Of a stretch of DNA of 64,000 nt, positions 1 to 11,141 are shown piece after piece. Each line of letters opens with the position of its first letter. The first letter of the stretch is position 1. Source of the DNA: Saxidomus purpurata (lineage: Eukaryota > Mollusca > Bivalvia > Venerida > Veneridae); assembly GCA_022818135.1 (NCBI GenBank), contig JAFMSR010000019.1, positions 5,482,685 through 5,546,684 on the forward strand, in the 5' to 3' direction. The translations under genes and the position numbers were made by a program. The notes beneath the pieces were generated by a model, which had not been told where the DNA came from, made no database searches, and saw only the letters and a program-made list of their open reading frames with translations.

Positions 1-546
1 ACTACTCAGAACAGCTTTTTCCCAACTGTTTAATTATTTGTACTGTGAAACTGATCATGATTAAAAAGCAGGTGGCAGGATTTAGTGTTTCAATACTAGG
101 TCAATCACACTTAGATCTCATTGGTCGGCGTGATTGGCCTACTCTTTGGTAACCAATCAAATTCAACCTTTGGCTATACTAGCTGGAAATTGCAGTCAGG
201 TAAATTTCTATTTCTGGCTTCAATATTTTGTTTTTAGGAATGACGGGAGACATGCCGGGGTCTCATCCAGATATTAAGCTAACATAAGGGCTCTTTTGGA
301 CGGACCTTGATAAAATTCTCATCAAATCAAATAAAAAATTAGTGTTTCAATCATTAAATGGAGTAGTATTTCAAAGGTAAGATCACTAAAACGAAACAAC
401 TCGATGGAGCTAAAAAATTCACTGATCCCCAACTTGTTTTAAGCCATATGGTACAAATGCTTAAAACATTAATCATCAATGTCCGAAAATAATGCACCAT
501 CCTAAAACCGTTTACTACTTTTAAGAAAGGTTTAAATTAGACTAAC
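1..546. other. intronic flank of the probable PPOX gene
   Basis: No coding exon recognised. If the 547-630 exon is PPOX, this is its first intron on the minus strand. Three CCAAT/ATTGG pentamers cluster at about 120-158. No second PPOX exon (expected to encode an ExxxRxGGW-type motif) was found, so it should lie outside the window. Confidence 0.4.
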
Positions 547-630
547 TTTTGCAAACTTAGATGTCTTCTGCAAATAAAAGGTAGAGGCCAATCCACTGAC
601 ACCACCTCCAACCACTACAGCAGTTGACAT
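547..630 (-). CDS. PPOX: probable protoporphyrinogen oxidase, first coding exon (28 residues)
   Basis: The minus strand reads from an ATG at 630-628 into a 28-residue exon ending at a GTTAGT splice donor in phase 0. The peptide contains VVVGGGVSGLAS, the dinucleotide-binding GxGxxG turn at the N-terminus of FAD-dependent amine-oxidase-fold enzymes. Its position (GGG about eight residues from the Met) and the following helix ending in lysine resemble PPOX, the mitochondrial enzyme that oxidises protoporphyrinogen IX to protoporphyrin IX in haem synthesis. No other exon is in the window, so another flavoprotein of the same fold is possible. Seen: motif, start and donor. Inferred: identity. Confidence 0.6.
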
Positions 631-1838
631 TCTTGCATAAACAAGAAAATGCAATACATATGTAAAATTCTTCAAAAGTTACGTGACCGGTTTCACACTT
701 TTAACAGTTTAAATTCCGTGTCGTACCGGGTCAGGTGTAAACGTACCGTACATTACATTTTACATTTCTACGGTTATTTCCCCTTATTTATCGCAGTGCA
801 GTCAGGGTATGATAAGTTGATAGACAGGAACAGGGACCGTATATAATCTAATGAATCGTGGCAGGAACAAACGGTCTGTCTATCTATCTGTGTGTATAGT
901 ATTTCTAAGTTATATAATCTAGTCAGCGGAATAATCCTTACAGTCTGTCCTACTCAACTTCGATTAAATTTTAAATATGCACGGATCGTCAATACAAAAT
1001 TAATCAGCATCCTTTTGAAAGTTAATATCTCCATATAATTTATATAGGTCCGTGCTTGAAGTAATTATAATGCGTGAAACGGTTAAAAACTATAATTGAT
1101 CAAAGCGCTGTGAGCGCTGGAGGCCAGGGTGACAGATTGCTTGGTGGAAATAAGTTTCGCATCATCTTTTGTCGGTTTGATGGTACTACGACAACATTTA
1201 ACTATGATAAACACCTGAAACTGGAAACATCTCCGAAAACCAAATACACATGGCTTCCAGAATCTTAGTATATTAAAACTGAAAAATAACAACACGTCTC
1301 ACAAATCAGATATTTTGTCCTTGTTCACCAATATTATGAATTAACACGAAGTTCTCAGTGACTTTGAATGGAACATTATGAATTAATCGGCCTTGCCTCA
1401 TCTATATAAGAGTTAACATTGCTACATTTTCTTGTTCTGAATTCCAGTCATAATCAATGACTTAATTTTGTTCTTACAATATTTGAAAACGGAAGATATT
1501 GAGAAAAAGTTTGAGTGTTATTTACTCTCTTTCAAAGCACAGCTATTACTTCTACACAAGTACACACCTATGTGATAACAAATCATGTTTATATTTACAT
1601 TAGTATTCTGATCTAGCATTCCTTCCTTGCTAGAGTTCTCTCTTCCATCAAGTTCCAGATCACTAGCTGCTTTCAGCTAACATTGCGATGTTTTATAGAC
1701 AGCTGCATAAAAATGAACCAAGTTGTACGGGGCTAAAGTGGGCTACAAAAAAAATGCGCTGATACAATTAAATGTTTTGTCTTCAGCTGATTAATGGCAG
1801 CGCTAAGTCCTAATTATTGACAGTGCTCGGCAATGACA
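631..1838. other. intergenic DNA right of the PPOX exon
   Basis: No supported gene. A GC-richer stretch at about 1094-1130 matches, in inverted orientation, a stretch at 51030-51062, so part of this region is a dispersed repeat. The part just right of 630 would hold the PPOX promoter; no TATA box is obvious there. Confidence 0.4.
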
Positions 1839-1901
1839 TATAAATACAGCCTCATTCATGTTCCTAGGTCTTCAACACTTTATAACAATTACAAGGTAAG
1901 T
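1839..1901 (+). promoter_or_regulatory. TATA box with possible short untranslated first exon
   Basis: A full TATAAATA occurs at 1839-1846. About 50 bases later CAAG|GTAAGT (donor at 1896) gives a good 5' splice site, so a short non-coding first exon of roughly 1868-1895 is possible. No recognisable downstream exon was found; a candidate acceptor lies near 1960. It could be chance or part of an old element. Confidence 0.25.
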
Positions 1902-2579
1902 GCATCAAAATAAAGTAAAGAAATACGTTACTAATTTGATGCGATTAACTGATTTATGGCAGGGCAGGGCTATTTACCAACGTGTTACAGTGCTCAACAA
2001 CGGCATTACGGGAGTCATTTAGTCAACGCCGAAAAACTATGTCACATAACTTCTCTGCTGAAAATGTACGTAAATTTAATATTTTTCAAAAAAAATATTT
2101 TCGTTGAAAATAGAAGTAAGAGTTCAGAAATGATAATGTTTTCAATGAAAAAACATTCTAAATTTGAAAATGAAACTAAAAATTGTTTTATCGAGCTCCG
2201 CACGTTCCGTAAATATCCGTTCTTTTCCGAGATATGCGTATGATTATCTTCCGTAATCAGAACAAGTTGACATTAACAGCGCAGTAAATTCTTAATCAAG
2301 TGTGAGTAAAAAAAGCTGTGCAATCGTGCCCGTAAACTATGGAATTTTCTGCAATTATTTGAAGATGTCTGTAGTGTTTTATTTGTAATATGATCTTCTG
2401 GTATTATAAATTCAAACAGCAGTTTGATGTGGTCAATCTTGTACAACTTTTTCGTAGCGCAGTTTCACGGTTGTTATCAGCAATTATCTACGGTTTTTGA
2501 AATGGGGTATGCTAACTATGGCCTTAGGGCTTATGTCCCGTGCCAAAAACGGTTCTGACGATGAATTTTTGGTGCCGAC

Positions 2580-2774
2580 CCACTTCGGACCATGGACACT
2601 TCGGACCATCACTTCGGACCACATTTTACGGACACTTCGGACCAGATTTATAGACACTTCTGACCAGATTTATAGACACTTCAGACCAATAAAATATATT
2701 GTCGCATACTCTGAAATGACACTTCGGACCATGAAAATATTATAGCAAAATAGTATGTGACACTTCGGACCATG
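2580..2774 (+). repeat. short minisatellite with core ACACTTCGGACC
   Basis: About eight irregular copies of ACACTTCGGACC, spaced by 3-40 bases. The same core appears in the opposite orientation at 9726-9838, so the two arrays bracket the LINE-containing region as an inverted pair. Confidence 0.8.
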
Positions 2775-3495
2775 AAATCGTAATGATTTTAATTATTATT
2801 ATTTTTAATTTTCTCATTTTGGCACCTCCACTGACGATAAATCTCCCAATGTTGATTAAAAACAATTTAATAAAAAAAAAACATCAATTCAAGTACTCAT
2901 TTAGAATTTAAGGCCAACGAATATCAAACAGAACAATTTAAAATTACCGCTGAAGATTAAAGAAATTAATGGAAAACGTGAGATTAGCAGTTTAATTAAT
3001 TGCACTTATTAAACCTATTTGTAAAGAAATTGAACTAAAGATGTTTAACTAATTATGTAGACAAGAATTAGTGTTATGATTTAATTATTATAATTGCATC
3101 ACAACTTTCAAATTGTTTTACCGTTCACAAAAGATTTGAAGAAGCAAAATCACGCTTCTTTAAATGTTGTTTTAGCACGTGATTCGATTAGATGTATTAA
3201 TTTTGATAATTGCATATGATGCCTTTCACGGGGACCTTTATGATCAATTTTATTGTTTATAACTCGTGAAAAACTTGTTGTTCCTAGTTGGGTTCCTACA
3301 ACATATATAAAATCGACATGAAATGTAGCTATTCATATATATCTTAGCGTTAATCAATTCAATTCAATTCACCTAATATATGCGTTTCTGTCTTTTGGAA
3401 TACATATTTTCTGCTTGCTTACTTTTTGGATTAATTTGAGTAATTAATATATATTTTAAAACTTTACTTGTGTTTTGTGTGATAATTGTGTGACA
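2775..3495. other. AT-rich non-coding DNA
   Basis: No gene seen. A TATATAAA string near 3304 and a run of ATG-poor AT-rich DNA precede the zinc-finger fragment at 3496, and could be its promoter. Confidence 0.3.
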
Positions 3496-3612
3496 ATGTC
3501 TGACCTGTGTGTAGAATGCGGGGAATCAGTGCGTCTGTTACAATATGGAATTACGTGTGATGTCTGTGACAAGTGGCAGCATAGAACATGCAATACTGGT
3601 GAAGACCCTTAA
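3496..3612 (+). pseudogene. PHD-like zinc-finger fragment, probably transposon-derived
   Basis: An open frame of 38 residues starts at ATG 3496 and stops at 3610-3612. It contains CVECGESVR, then CDVCDKWQHRTC, giving the spacing C-x2-C ... C-x2-C-x4-H-x2-C of the first part of a PHD-like zinc finger. A finger of this wording (GxxCDxCxxWQHRTC) is common in invertebrate proteins linked to MULE-type transposons with FLYWCH domains. After the stop, similarity seems to continue for some tens of bases only with further stops, so it is read as a dead fragment. No transposase domain was found nearby. Seen: cysteine/histidine pattern. Inferred: element type. Confidence 0.5.
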
Positions 3613-4429
3613 TATTTTAGTACTGAGAGCAATATGAGTGCATACTGAGAAGGATCTTAAAGGAAATTGTATTATTTGTTGGTCATTGACACAAATACCG
3701 ATTATACCAGTATAATTTATTTATTACATTGATACATGTACGAAAAGTGTCATTGGGTCTTTTTTTAATCTAAAAGGTGTCGATAACACCATGCATGCAC
3801 ATGATGATTGGTGTCTGATTGGAAATAAACAGCTGATTACATTACCCTTTAATATGATTACGATTAATACAAATTTGTTTCTAATTGTGCTTATTGGGTC
3901 CACCATCCTCTAAAGAGGCTATAATCGGTACGACCCGGTTACGATTAAAAATAAATAATTAATAATTAATTTCAAATATGTCTATTGTATTGCCAGAATT
4001 TTTTTTTGCCGATTTGCAAATAAAGAATGAATGAATGAATATATTATATACAGGTTTAAAAGGTGTGAACTTCACGATTGAATAGATTATGAATGTTTTG
4101 TATTACCATAATTGTGTATCTTTTCATAAATACTTTGTCAATTTGACACTACACAAAGCTCTTTTATAAAGGTGCGAGACAGTGACCGAACGTGTCAATT
4201 GTTAAAACAACAACTTGTTACAATGTTGGCAAATTACAACCACAATTTACGACAGAAACAGTTTGCTATCAAAACATCGACATACACACAGTATTTAATG
4301 AATTTTAACATGTTATACCCCTAGTTAAACGATTATAAACTTAAAAATTATAACATTTAAAATAAAGATATATTATAATATGAAATTAATTTTGTTTTAT
4401 TTCTATGAATTATAATGATTACAAATCTG
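3613..4429. other. non-coding DNA with possible LINE tail
   Basis: At about 3995-4040 a sequence ending in AATAAAGAATGAATGAATG resembles the 3' tail of CR1/L2-like LINEs on the plus strand. The rest is AT-rich with nothing recognised. Confidence 0.3.
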
Positions 4430-4564
4430 GTCCAGAACAGAACAGAACAGAACTTTATTACTCTCAATACATGTAAAACATGCAAATATGAGGTATTCAC
4501 AACATACAAATACATGTAAACGAGGCTAATGCGTTACATACAAAACATACAATTTGACATATTA

Positions 4565-5476
4565 TTAGAAAGTATTAACACATAATGTATCACAAATATA
4601 ACTGTACCCCAACATTACATTTTGTAATATTACTTTAATAAACCTACACAGTTTAAGAAATTCAGATTTGTTACTTGTACACATTAATTTTTCTAATTTG
4701 AACATATTTGGACGGCGATAAAATACGGGCTTAAGATATTGCTTTCTTTCATCAGAGAATTGAACACACTCAAATAAGTAATGAAATTCGTCGCCAATCT
4801 TATCTCGACAAGTAGTACAATTTCTTTGATTAACAGGTATTCTTGACCAGTTTCCAGTTTCAATCGGCAAACAATGATTTCTTGTTCTAAATTTTATAAC
4901 ATAAAATAAAAGAGATGTTTTAATACTAGACAAATAAGATTCGATGCCAAATGAGTTTTTAAAAACTCTATAAAACATACCATTACTTGAATTATCAACG
5001 AGAGAATACCAGTCATTTAGAAACAAGTCCTTCAGTTTTTGTTGCACTGCAAGTTTTAACCATTTAGAATTTGGAAACGTATGCTCAGTCCACACGTTAA
5101 TAAAACCACATTTGACCAGTATATGTTTAATATTATGCAACCATGGGAATTTTAGTTTCAATGTTTCATCAGGTAAGCCCTCTGAAAGATATAAAAGATT
5201 TCTGTAAACTAACGAAGATAATTTGTTAGGTATATCAGTTTCAGCTGTGACACATAATCTTGACCAAAATGATACTATCCTTTCCTGAATATCTATTGCT
5301 AATGGCATACAAGCAGTTTCTCCGTACACAATATAATTTATCGTCGACCGTTTTAATTTTAGGATGTATTTTAGAAACTTTAATTGCACTCTTTCGATTA
5401 CATCAAGTTTGCCAAAGCCCCAAATTTCGGCCCCATAAAGTAAAATTGGTTTGACGGTTTTTATTAAAAAGATCAA
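4565..5476 (-). pseudogene. LINE C-terminal region downstream of reverse transcriptase
   Basis: A 303-codon open frame. It begins with KPILLYGAEIWG, which follows the thumb region in many LINE polymerases. Near its end is NCTTCRDKIGDEFHYLFEC, a C-x2-C ... H-x4-C cluster like the terminal zinc-binding motif of several LINE clades. It is the longest intact stretch of the element. It is out of frame with the preceding RT block (5607-5798), so no full polyprotein can be made. Confidence 0.8.
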
Positions 5477-6512
5477 TTTGTAAGTCGATTGGAAGACTAA
5501 GACGATTGGAATTTTTAATTAGACTGTACATTGCTCTAGTTGCTTGAGTTGAAATATGTTTTTTACAATTATAGAAAGATCCACTCTTACTAAAATAAAT
5601 TCCCAATTATTTATATTCCGCTACGACTTCTAACTCCTCATTTTTGAAAGTGAAATTGTAAGTTGGCTGTCTTCCTTTTGAAAAAACTACAATTTTTGTT
5701 TTTGAGGTATTTACTTTGAGTTTCCACGTATCGCAATATTGCACATAGGTATTTAAAGCTTCTTGTAAATCACCTGGAGATTCTGTCATAATCTGCATAA
5801 AGTAAGATAAATATTTTCAGAAGAGTAAAGAGATTATTGATTTCTAAGCCATTTTGCATTGTCACACCCTGTACATTACTATTTTCTTGAAAAAAAATGT
5901 TCAAATCATTTAAGAATAAGGAAAAAAGCAGGGGAGATAAGTTCTCCCCTTGTCGAACTCCAATATTACAACAAAAGAAGTTTGATAGTTCAGAATTTAC
6001 CCTTACACAAGATTTAATATTTCTATACATATTTTTAATTACTTGTAGACATTTTCCATTTATTCTTATATTGAACAGTTTTCCCCATAACCCATTTCTC
6101 CATACAGTGTCAAAAGCTTGTTTTAAATCTATGAAAGAACAGAATAACTTCTTTCTGTTGTTATTTAGGTATTGGATCATGTGTTGTAAAATAAACAAGA
6201 AACATGGCAATGCCACGAAACCAGGTTTTCAAAAATGTTGTTCTGATTCTATACTATAGTATGAATTTTGGAATGAAGATTGCTATGAATATTCAAAAGA
6301 TTATAACATGACATGAGATCTTCAGGATGAAGTCAATTCAAGGTCAACATCATATAGAAATATACACTTGCTCTAAAATTCTTCAAAAAGTTCAAATTTT
6401 TTAAAATTTTCAAGTTACAAAGTAGACATGAAATAATATATCATATCTTTTTTAAATTACCTCCAAAGATGATATGACCTTTGACTGCCAAATCAAGTTA
6501 AAATCATGTAAA

Positions 6513-7096
6513 CAGGATTTTCAATGTTAATGTCACTGTGACCTTGACCTTGGAGCCAGCCATGCGGAACATGCGTTCTGCACGTCATCTTGATGTGGTA
6601 AACATTTGTCTGAAGTTTCATCAAAATTCTTCAAAGGGTTGAAGAGTTACAGAGCGGACAGGATTTTCAATGTTAATGTCACTGTGACCTTGACCTTGGA
6701 GCCAGCCATGCGGAACATGCGTTCTGCACGTCATCTTGATGTGGTAAACATTTGTCTGAAGTTTCATCAAAATTCTTCAAAGGGTTGAAGAGTTACAGAG
6801 CGGACAGGATTTTCAATGTTAATGTCACTGTGACCTTGACCTTGGAGCCAGCCATGCGGAACATGCGTTCTGCACGTCATCTTGATGTGGTAAACATTTG
6901 TCTGAAGTTTCATCAAAATTCTTCAAAGGGTTGAAGAGTTACAGAGCGGACAGGATTTTCAATGTTAATGTCACTGTGACCTTGACCTTGGAGCCAGCCA
7001 TGCGGAACATGCGTTCTGCACGTCATCTTGATGTGGTAAACATTTGTCTGAAGTTTCATCAAAATTCTTCAAAGGGTTGAAGAGTTACAGAGCGGA
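6513..7096 (+). repeat. 146-bp tandem repeat, four copies
   Basis: Units start at 6513, 6659, 6805 and 6951 and are essentially identical. Each contains GTGACCTTGACCTTGGAGCC. Diverged relatives of the same unit lie at about 22860-23340. Confidence 0.95.
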
Positions 7097-7113
7097 CACA
7101 ATTTCGTTTGACG

Positions 7114-7171
7114 CCCGCCCATCCGCCCATCCGCCCATCCGCCCATCCGCCCATCCGCCCATCCGCCCGCC
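7114..7171 (+). repeat. (CCATCCGC)n minisatellite
   Basis: About seven copies of the octamer CCATCCGC directly after the 146-bp array, inside the same inserted element. Confidence 0.95.
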
Positions 7172-7914
7172 ATACCCCAATCTAATAACCAGGATTTTCA
7201 AAATTGAAAACCTGGTTAATAAGTTATCCGCAGTTGAAAAACCTTTTCTGAAGCCTGCCTGTGTGTTATTTAAAATATCATTAGATTCAACAAAGTTTGT
7301 GATGCGTTTGTTTAGAATGCTTGTAAATACTTTTCCTAAACAACTTAGCAAAGTTATAGGTCGATAATTTTCAGGTTTTGTGATGTCACCTTTGTTTTTA
7401 TAGATAGGATTAATTATACCGATTGTCCATGATTCTGGGATTACACCTTTATCAAAGATTAAATTAAACAGTTTAACGTAAATGTTTTTCATCAATGGAA
7501 AAGACGCTTTAATTTGTTCATTTAAGATTTTATCGTAACCACAGGCTTTGTTATTTTTTAAAGATTTTATTGCTGCTTCTATTTCGTGCTCCGTCATAGG
7601 GAGATTTATTTCTTCGTTTATAATATTTTCGGAATTATTTTGAGCATTCATATCATTGGCGTTATTATTGATGATATTATCATTTTCATTATAGTTAACA
7701 TTCTTGAAAAAAGTATAGAGCTCGGTTAAATCCGCTTCAGTTTTCGTAGTTGTTTCCTTATTTAATATTTTCCAGTATTTTCGAGGATCTTTACTCTTGT
7801 GCTCTCGCAATTTCTTGATATCTGACCGTTTACTCTCATTGCAACAATGTTTCATCGTGGTTTTGTAAGTTTTAGCATTACGTTTCAGATTTTCTTTGTT
7901 ATCGGAATTTTTCC

Positions 7915-8121
7915 TTAATTTATAAAGATATTTTGCGTTATGGAAATTCTTTCTAGCTTTTTTGCATTTTGGTCCAAACCAAATAGGTGTTTTAGAACTT
8001 TTACCTGTGTTTGTATTAGTAATTTTGTATATCCAAAAGTTTCAACTGGAGTATTTAGAAACAGTGAAGATATATCGTCAAGGATTTTATCGACGGATTC
8101 TTGACTAAAATTTGTTCTCAT
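7915..8121 (-). pseudogene. LINE linker between endonuclease and RT
   Basis: A 68-codon frame lying between the two catalytic domains. No motif is recognised; it is assigned by position and strand. It is out of frame with both neighbours. Confidence 0.55.
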
Positions 8122-8163
8122 ATTTGAGTTTTCAAGAGTATCATATATATTTCTTATTTTTTC

Positions 8164-9081
8164 TCAGTCAATTTTATTCAAAAATTCATTTGCTTTTGAT
8201 CTGTCCCATATTTTGACTATCGGCTGTTCATTGACTTGATCGTATTTTTGTGTACAAGTTTTAAAAATTAATTTTAATTCAACTGGATTATGGACGTCTG
8301 AGAATAATGGACAATATTCTAATATATTCAATGACAACACATTTTTAAACATGTCAGAATTACAAACAAAATAATCAACTACACTAGACCCTTTACACGT
8401 AGTATTTCCAGGAATGTCATTGTTTGTTCTTCCGTTTAGTATGTAAAAATAGTTTAGCTTTAAAAAATCAATAAATTGATACCCATAGTTATTTGTTGAT
8501 TTGTCGTTATTACGTCGGTCTCTATGTACATTTTGAGACGTGTCAAACATGTTCATTTCGTTGCTGAATTCTAGACAGATTCCTTCAAGTTTTTGATTTT
8601 CAAAAAAATCAGTATCAAGTATTATGTAATCTTGCAGACACTTAGTTCTTGCATTAAAATCTCCGAACAAACAAAAAGTATCAAAATTTCTCGAAAATTG
8701 ATTAAGTTCTTCTTGAATTTCTAAGAACGGATCTTCTACAGCAAAGTCTGAGTACTGTGGTGATATATATGTAACACCACAAAGTATATCTTTCTCCGTT
8801 CCACACAATATTTTAGATATGGTGAACCATAGAACCATTTTATTATCCGTCTCTTTGATAGAAATAAATTTAGATATATCATTTCTAACAAGCAATGCAA
8901 TTACCCCCGATTTTCTATGACTTATAAACTTTCTATTTTTCATAAAAATATCAAACCCGGGTACACTAACAGAATCTAAGTTATCACATTTTGTTTCTTG
9001 CAAACCTATTATACAATACCGTTTTAAAAGATCATTAAACTCTGGACAAAGTAACTTTGACTTTAACCCACAAACATTTAA
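8164..9081 (-). pseudogene. LINE APE-like endonuclease domain
   Basis: The domain begins near 9081 with SLNVCGLKSKLLCPEF, the usual opening of LINE endonucleases. It continues with GLQETKCDN (catalytic glutamate), LFGDFNAR (catalytic aspartate and asparagine) and near the end DVHNPV, a variant of the SDH motif with an extra residue. The frame from about 9081 to 8164 is open, and a stop (TAA) sits just upstream of SLNV. This enzyme nicks target DNA to prime reverse transcription. The domain itself is nearly intact, but the rest of the element is not. Confidence 0.85.
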
Positions 9082-9725
9082 TGATTAGATAATAGATATT
9101 TATTATTTCTGTGGAATTATTGTCACCAGTCAGGTCAAACCCCCGTGTATCATGAGGTTGTAAAACCTCATCTTTATTTGAGTTATCTCCCTTGGCAATT
9201 GTACCTGTGTTTGAATTGGAATTTTCAAAAATTTCACTTCCCCCCCTATGAAAGACTGTAGGAGAATGTATTTGACACTGTACCCGATTTATAAAATCTT
9301 GTAAATAATTAAACCATATATTTGGCCAGTATTGGTAATTACCACAATAGAATTCTCCATTATACATTGAATAAAAATATTCTTCCAGTGTAAACATACT
9401 GTTCATTTGTAAATCATTAACAATTATCAACGGAAAGCGTGAAAAATCCGCACTATCCCGATATATAGCATTATACATGGAACACGGGTAGATTCAACAA
9501 ATACACATTATAATATGTACCGTTACACAAATTATACAAAGCATTCATGAAAGTATCGGTAGCATTATAACCAAATATCAAACACATCAAGTGATCTGTT
9601 TTTTCAGTCAACCGTGTGGTACTATGTGTATAATTCGCTGGTAAATTTACAGGTGAATAAACATACTGTAAGTCATAATATAGGTCAGGTACGTCCGCAA
9701 ACCTAGGTATTTGTGTCGTCTGCAT
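9035..9725 (-). pseudogene. unrecognised open region upstream of the LINE endonuclease
   Basis: Two overlapping minus-strand frames (9725-9471 and 9478-9035) read as one protein split by a one-base shift near 9475. The peptide is rich in Tyr and Asn (for example YNATDTFMNALYNLCNGTYY) and low in known motifs. It may be the 5' ORF of the LINE or part of a separate element. No function is assigned. Confidence 0.4.
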
Positions 9726-9838
9726 TGGTCCGAAGTGTCTACAAATCTGGTCCGAAGTGTCTCTAAATCTGGTCCGAAGTGTCTCTAAATCTGGTCCGAA
9801 GTGTCTGGTCCGAAATGTCCATGGTCTGAAGTGTCCGT
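9726..9838 (-). repeat. short minisatellite, inverted partner of the 2.6-kb array
   Basis: Five to six copies of GGTCCGAAGTGT (the complement of the core at 2580-2774), with linkers such as CTCTAAATCT. The two arrays face each other across about 7 kb. Confidence 0.85.
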
Positions 9839-10676
9839 AATTCGAAATTTTTATCTGAATACGTGGTAAACACAACACAACCAGGGAACCATTGCTGTTA
9901 TGTAGTCGACGCTTATTTCAGTTTTGACCGATATGATTCAAAAAAGTATTATTTTGTACATTTGTATATTAAATACTTTTATCAAAAGTTCATTGTTCTA
10001 TAACTTTGCTAGTTATGGCGGACAAAAGACACAATCGTTTTATTTTCACAGATGGGTCATTTTAAGATTTGGCATGATTTTAATGCTTGAGTTTTCGTCT
10101 AGTGAGCAGAAACTTGTCCGACCCATGGAGCTTCTGAAAATGAAATAAAAAGAAAATTGGGAAAAGTTATAATGAAGACTAGCTTGGTAATGTAAGTTAT
10201 TTGCCGAAAGGTGCTCACTCTTATGGTCACAATGTGTTACATGAGAGATACATATGATCGAGATACGTTTTTCTTGATTTTTTTTTCAACTGAATTTTTC
10301 AAAATGTTTTTTAGTTTTGATAGATCTACTCGTAATTGTTTTTGCGATAGTTGACATCACTGCTTATTTAGTCTGATTTATAAAGTTCTCGGGGAATCGA
10401 GGAATGCCAGGACATGTGGCATATAACATAATAAAGATATATAGAAACAAAATACAGTGCTGATACGCATTTCAGTTAAATAGCATTATATTTTATGATA
10501 TACATGTAAGTACATATTATTTATGTTATATTAGTATTTTAGCCGATAAATACATCTATGTTTAAACGTCTCACAGCGATTTGAATGTAAGGGGAAGTAA
10601 CCGCTGCATGGAGTTAGCCCAATATAATTTAGTAGTTCTTAACCTAAAACATGGCGGCACAGGTGAAAGTACACAT
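9839..10676. other. non-coding DNA
   Basis: No gene, RNA or clear element recognised. An ATGGCGGCACAG followed by GTGAAA at about 10651 looks like a start plus donor, but nothing supports it. Confidence 0.35.
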
Positions 10677-11141
10677 TTAGGTATGAGACGCCTAAATACA
10701 TTTCCATAGACTTACATTATAAGGGTTTCTTCCGGTGCGACTACCCAAAATCTCACCGACTGCTGAAATGAACTTTATTTTGTAGAATCATCCTAGTCCC
10801 ACATAAAAATAACAAAATTTATACATGTGATCCAATACTTTATGCCAGTAATTTGGAGCTCAATGACACCACCCCCAATTCTGTGGCAGTTTAAGTGGTC
10901 ACCGACCAAATATGTCAGTATTTTCAAATACCAAATATTTTGATTATAATTTATATCCAGATTTTTCTCTTCATATTTCATTTGTGATCTATCATGCAGC
11001 GATTATTTCAAACTAATTTTTCTTGTATGCATCCACTTAGTTTCAGCCAATCAGCAATCAAACACATAGTGTAGGTCCGCATGTTCCCTAGACAAAATAA
11101 CCTGCTTCCGCTTTTCACCGATTTAGGGGTCTCATACCTAG
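10677..11141. mobile_element. possible foldback element around the candidate SelW-like first exon
   Basis: TTAGGTATGAGACGCCTAAA at about 10679 recurs in inverted form near 11123-11141 (TTAGGGGTCTCATACCTA), one or two mismatches in about 18. The arms are about 450 bp apart. The interior is non-coding and has a CCAAT box at 11047-11051. It is either a small inverted-repeat element or a chance pair. Confidence 0.4.

Larger units (their letters stand above)
6195..7219 (+). mobile_element. non-autonomous element with tandem-repeat core, inserted in the LINE
   Basis: The insertion splits the RT between codons that read as one protein when it is ignored. Near its ends are AACCAGGTTTTC (6219-6230) and its complement GAAAACCTGGTT (7206-7217). 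The core is four 146-bp units followed by a (CCATCCGC)n tract. The target was A/T-rich and no clear long target duplication is visible. The layout (conserved ends, ~150-bp tandem core, microsatellite) resembles the pearl elements of bivalves and Helentron-derived HINEs. Orientation and exact ends are approximate. Confidence 0.7.
5607..7855 (-). pseudogene. LINE reverse transcriptase, broken
   Basis: The fingers/palm start is at 7855-7220, with ENYRPITLLSCLGKVF and the QAGFRKGFST motif. After the inserted element, the palm continues at 6193-5800 with CSFIDLKQAFDTVW (first catalytic aspartate) and GVRQGENLSPLLFSLFLND. At the catalytic YADD site the frame reads YAD then shifts, losing the second aspartate and a few following residues. 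The frame after the lesion resumes with MTESPGDLQEALNTYVQYC and ends at a stop at 5607. Seen: motifs and breaks. Known: YADD is required for polymerisation. Confidence 0.85.
4430..9100 (-). mobile_element. degenerate APE-type non-LTR retrotransposon (LINE)
   Basis: Minus-strand remains run in the order endonuclease (about 9081-8164), linker (8121-7915), reverse transcriptase (7855-5607) and C-terminal region (5476-4565). The 3' end is a short repeat of CAGAA units at about 4437-4452 (plus-strand view), typical of a LINE tail. The reading frame is interrupted by stops and frameshifts, a deletion at the catalytic RT motif and a ~1-kb insertion at 6195-7219, so the copy is dead. Domain order and the terminal Cys/His cluster fit the Jockey/CR1/L2-type group; the clade cannot be fixed by eye. 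Confidence 0.9.

Noticed and set aside
6513..7096. CRISPR-like array
   Set aside because: Direct 146-bp tandem repeats without spacers in a eukaryotic genome.
6606..7367. Four repeated 60-codon frames
   Set aside because: They are translations of the 146-bp repeat unit.
10651..10670. ATGGCGGCACAG|GTGAAA as a gene start
   Set aside because: No downstream exon in phase and it lies beside an inverted repeat.
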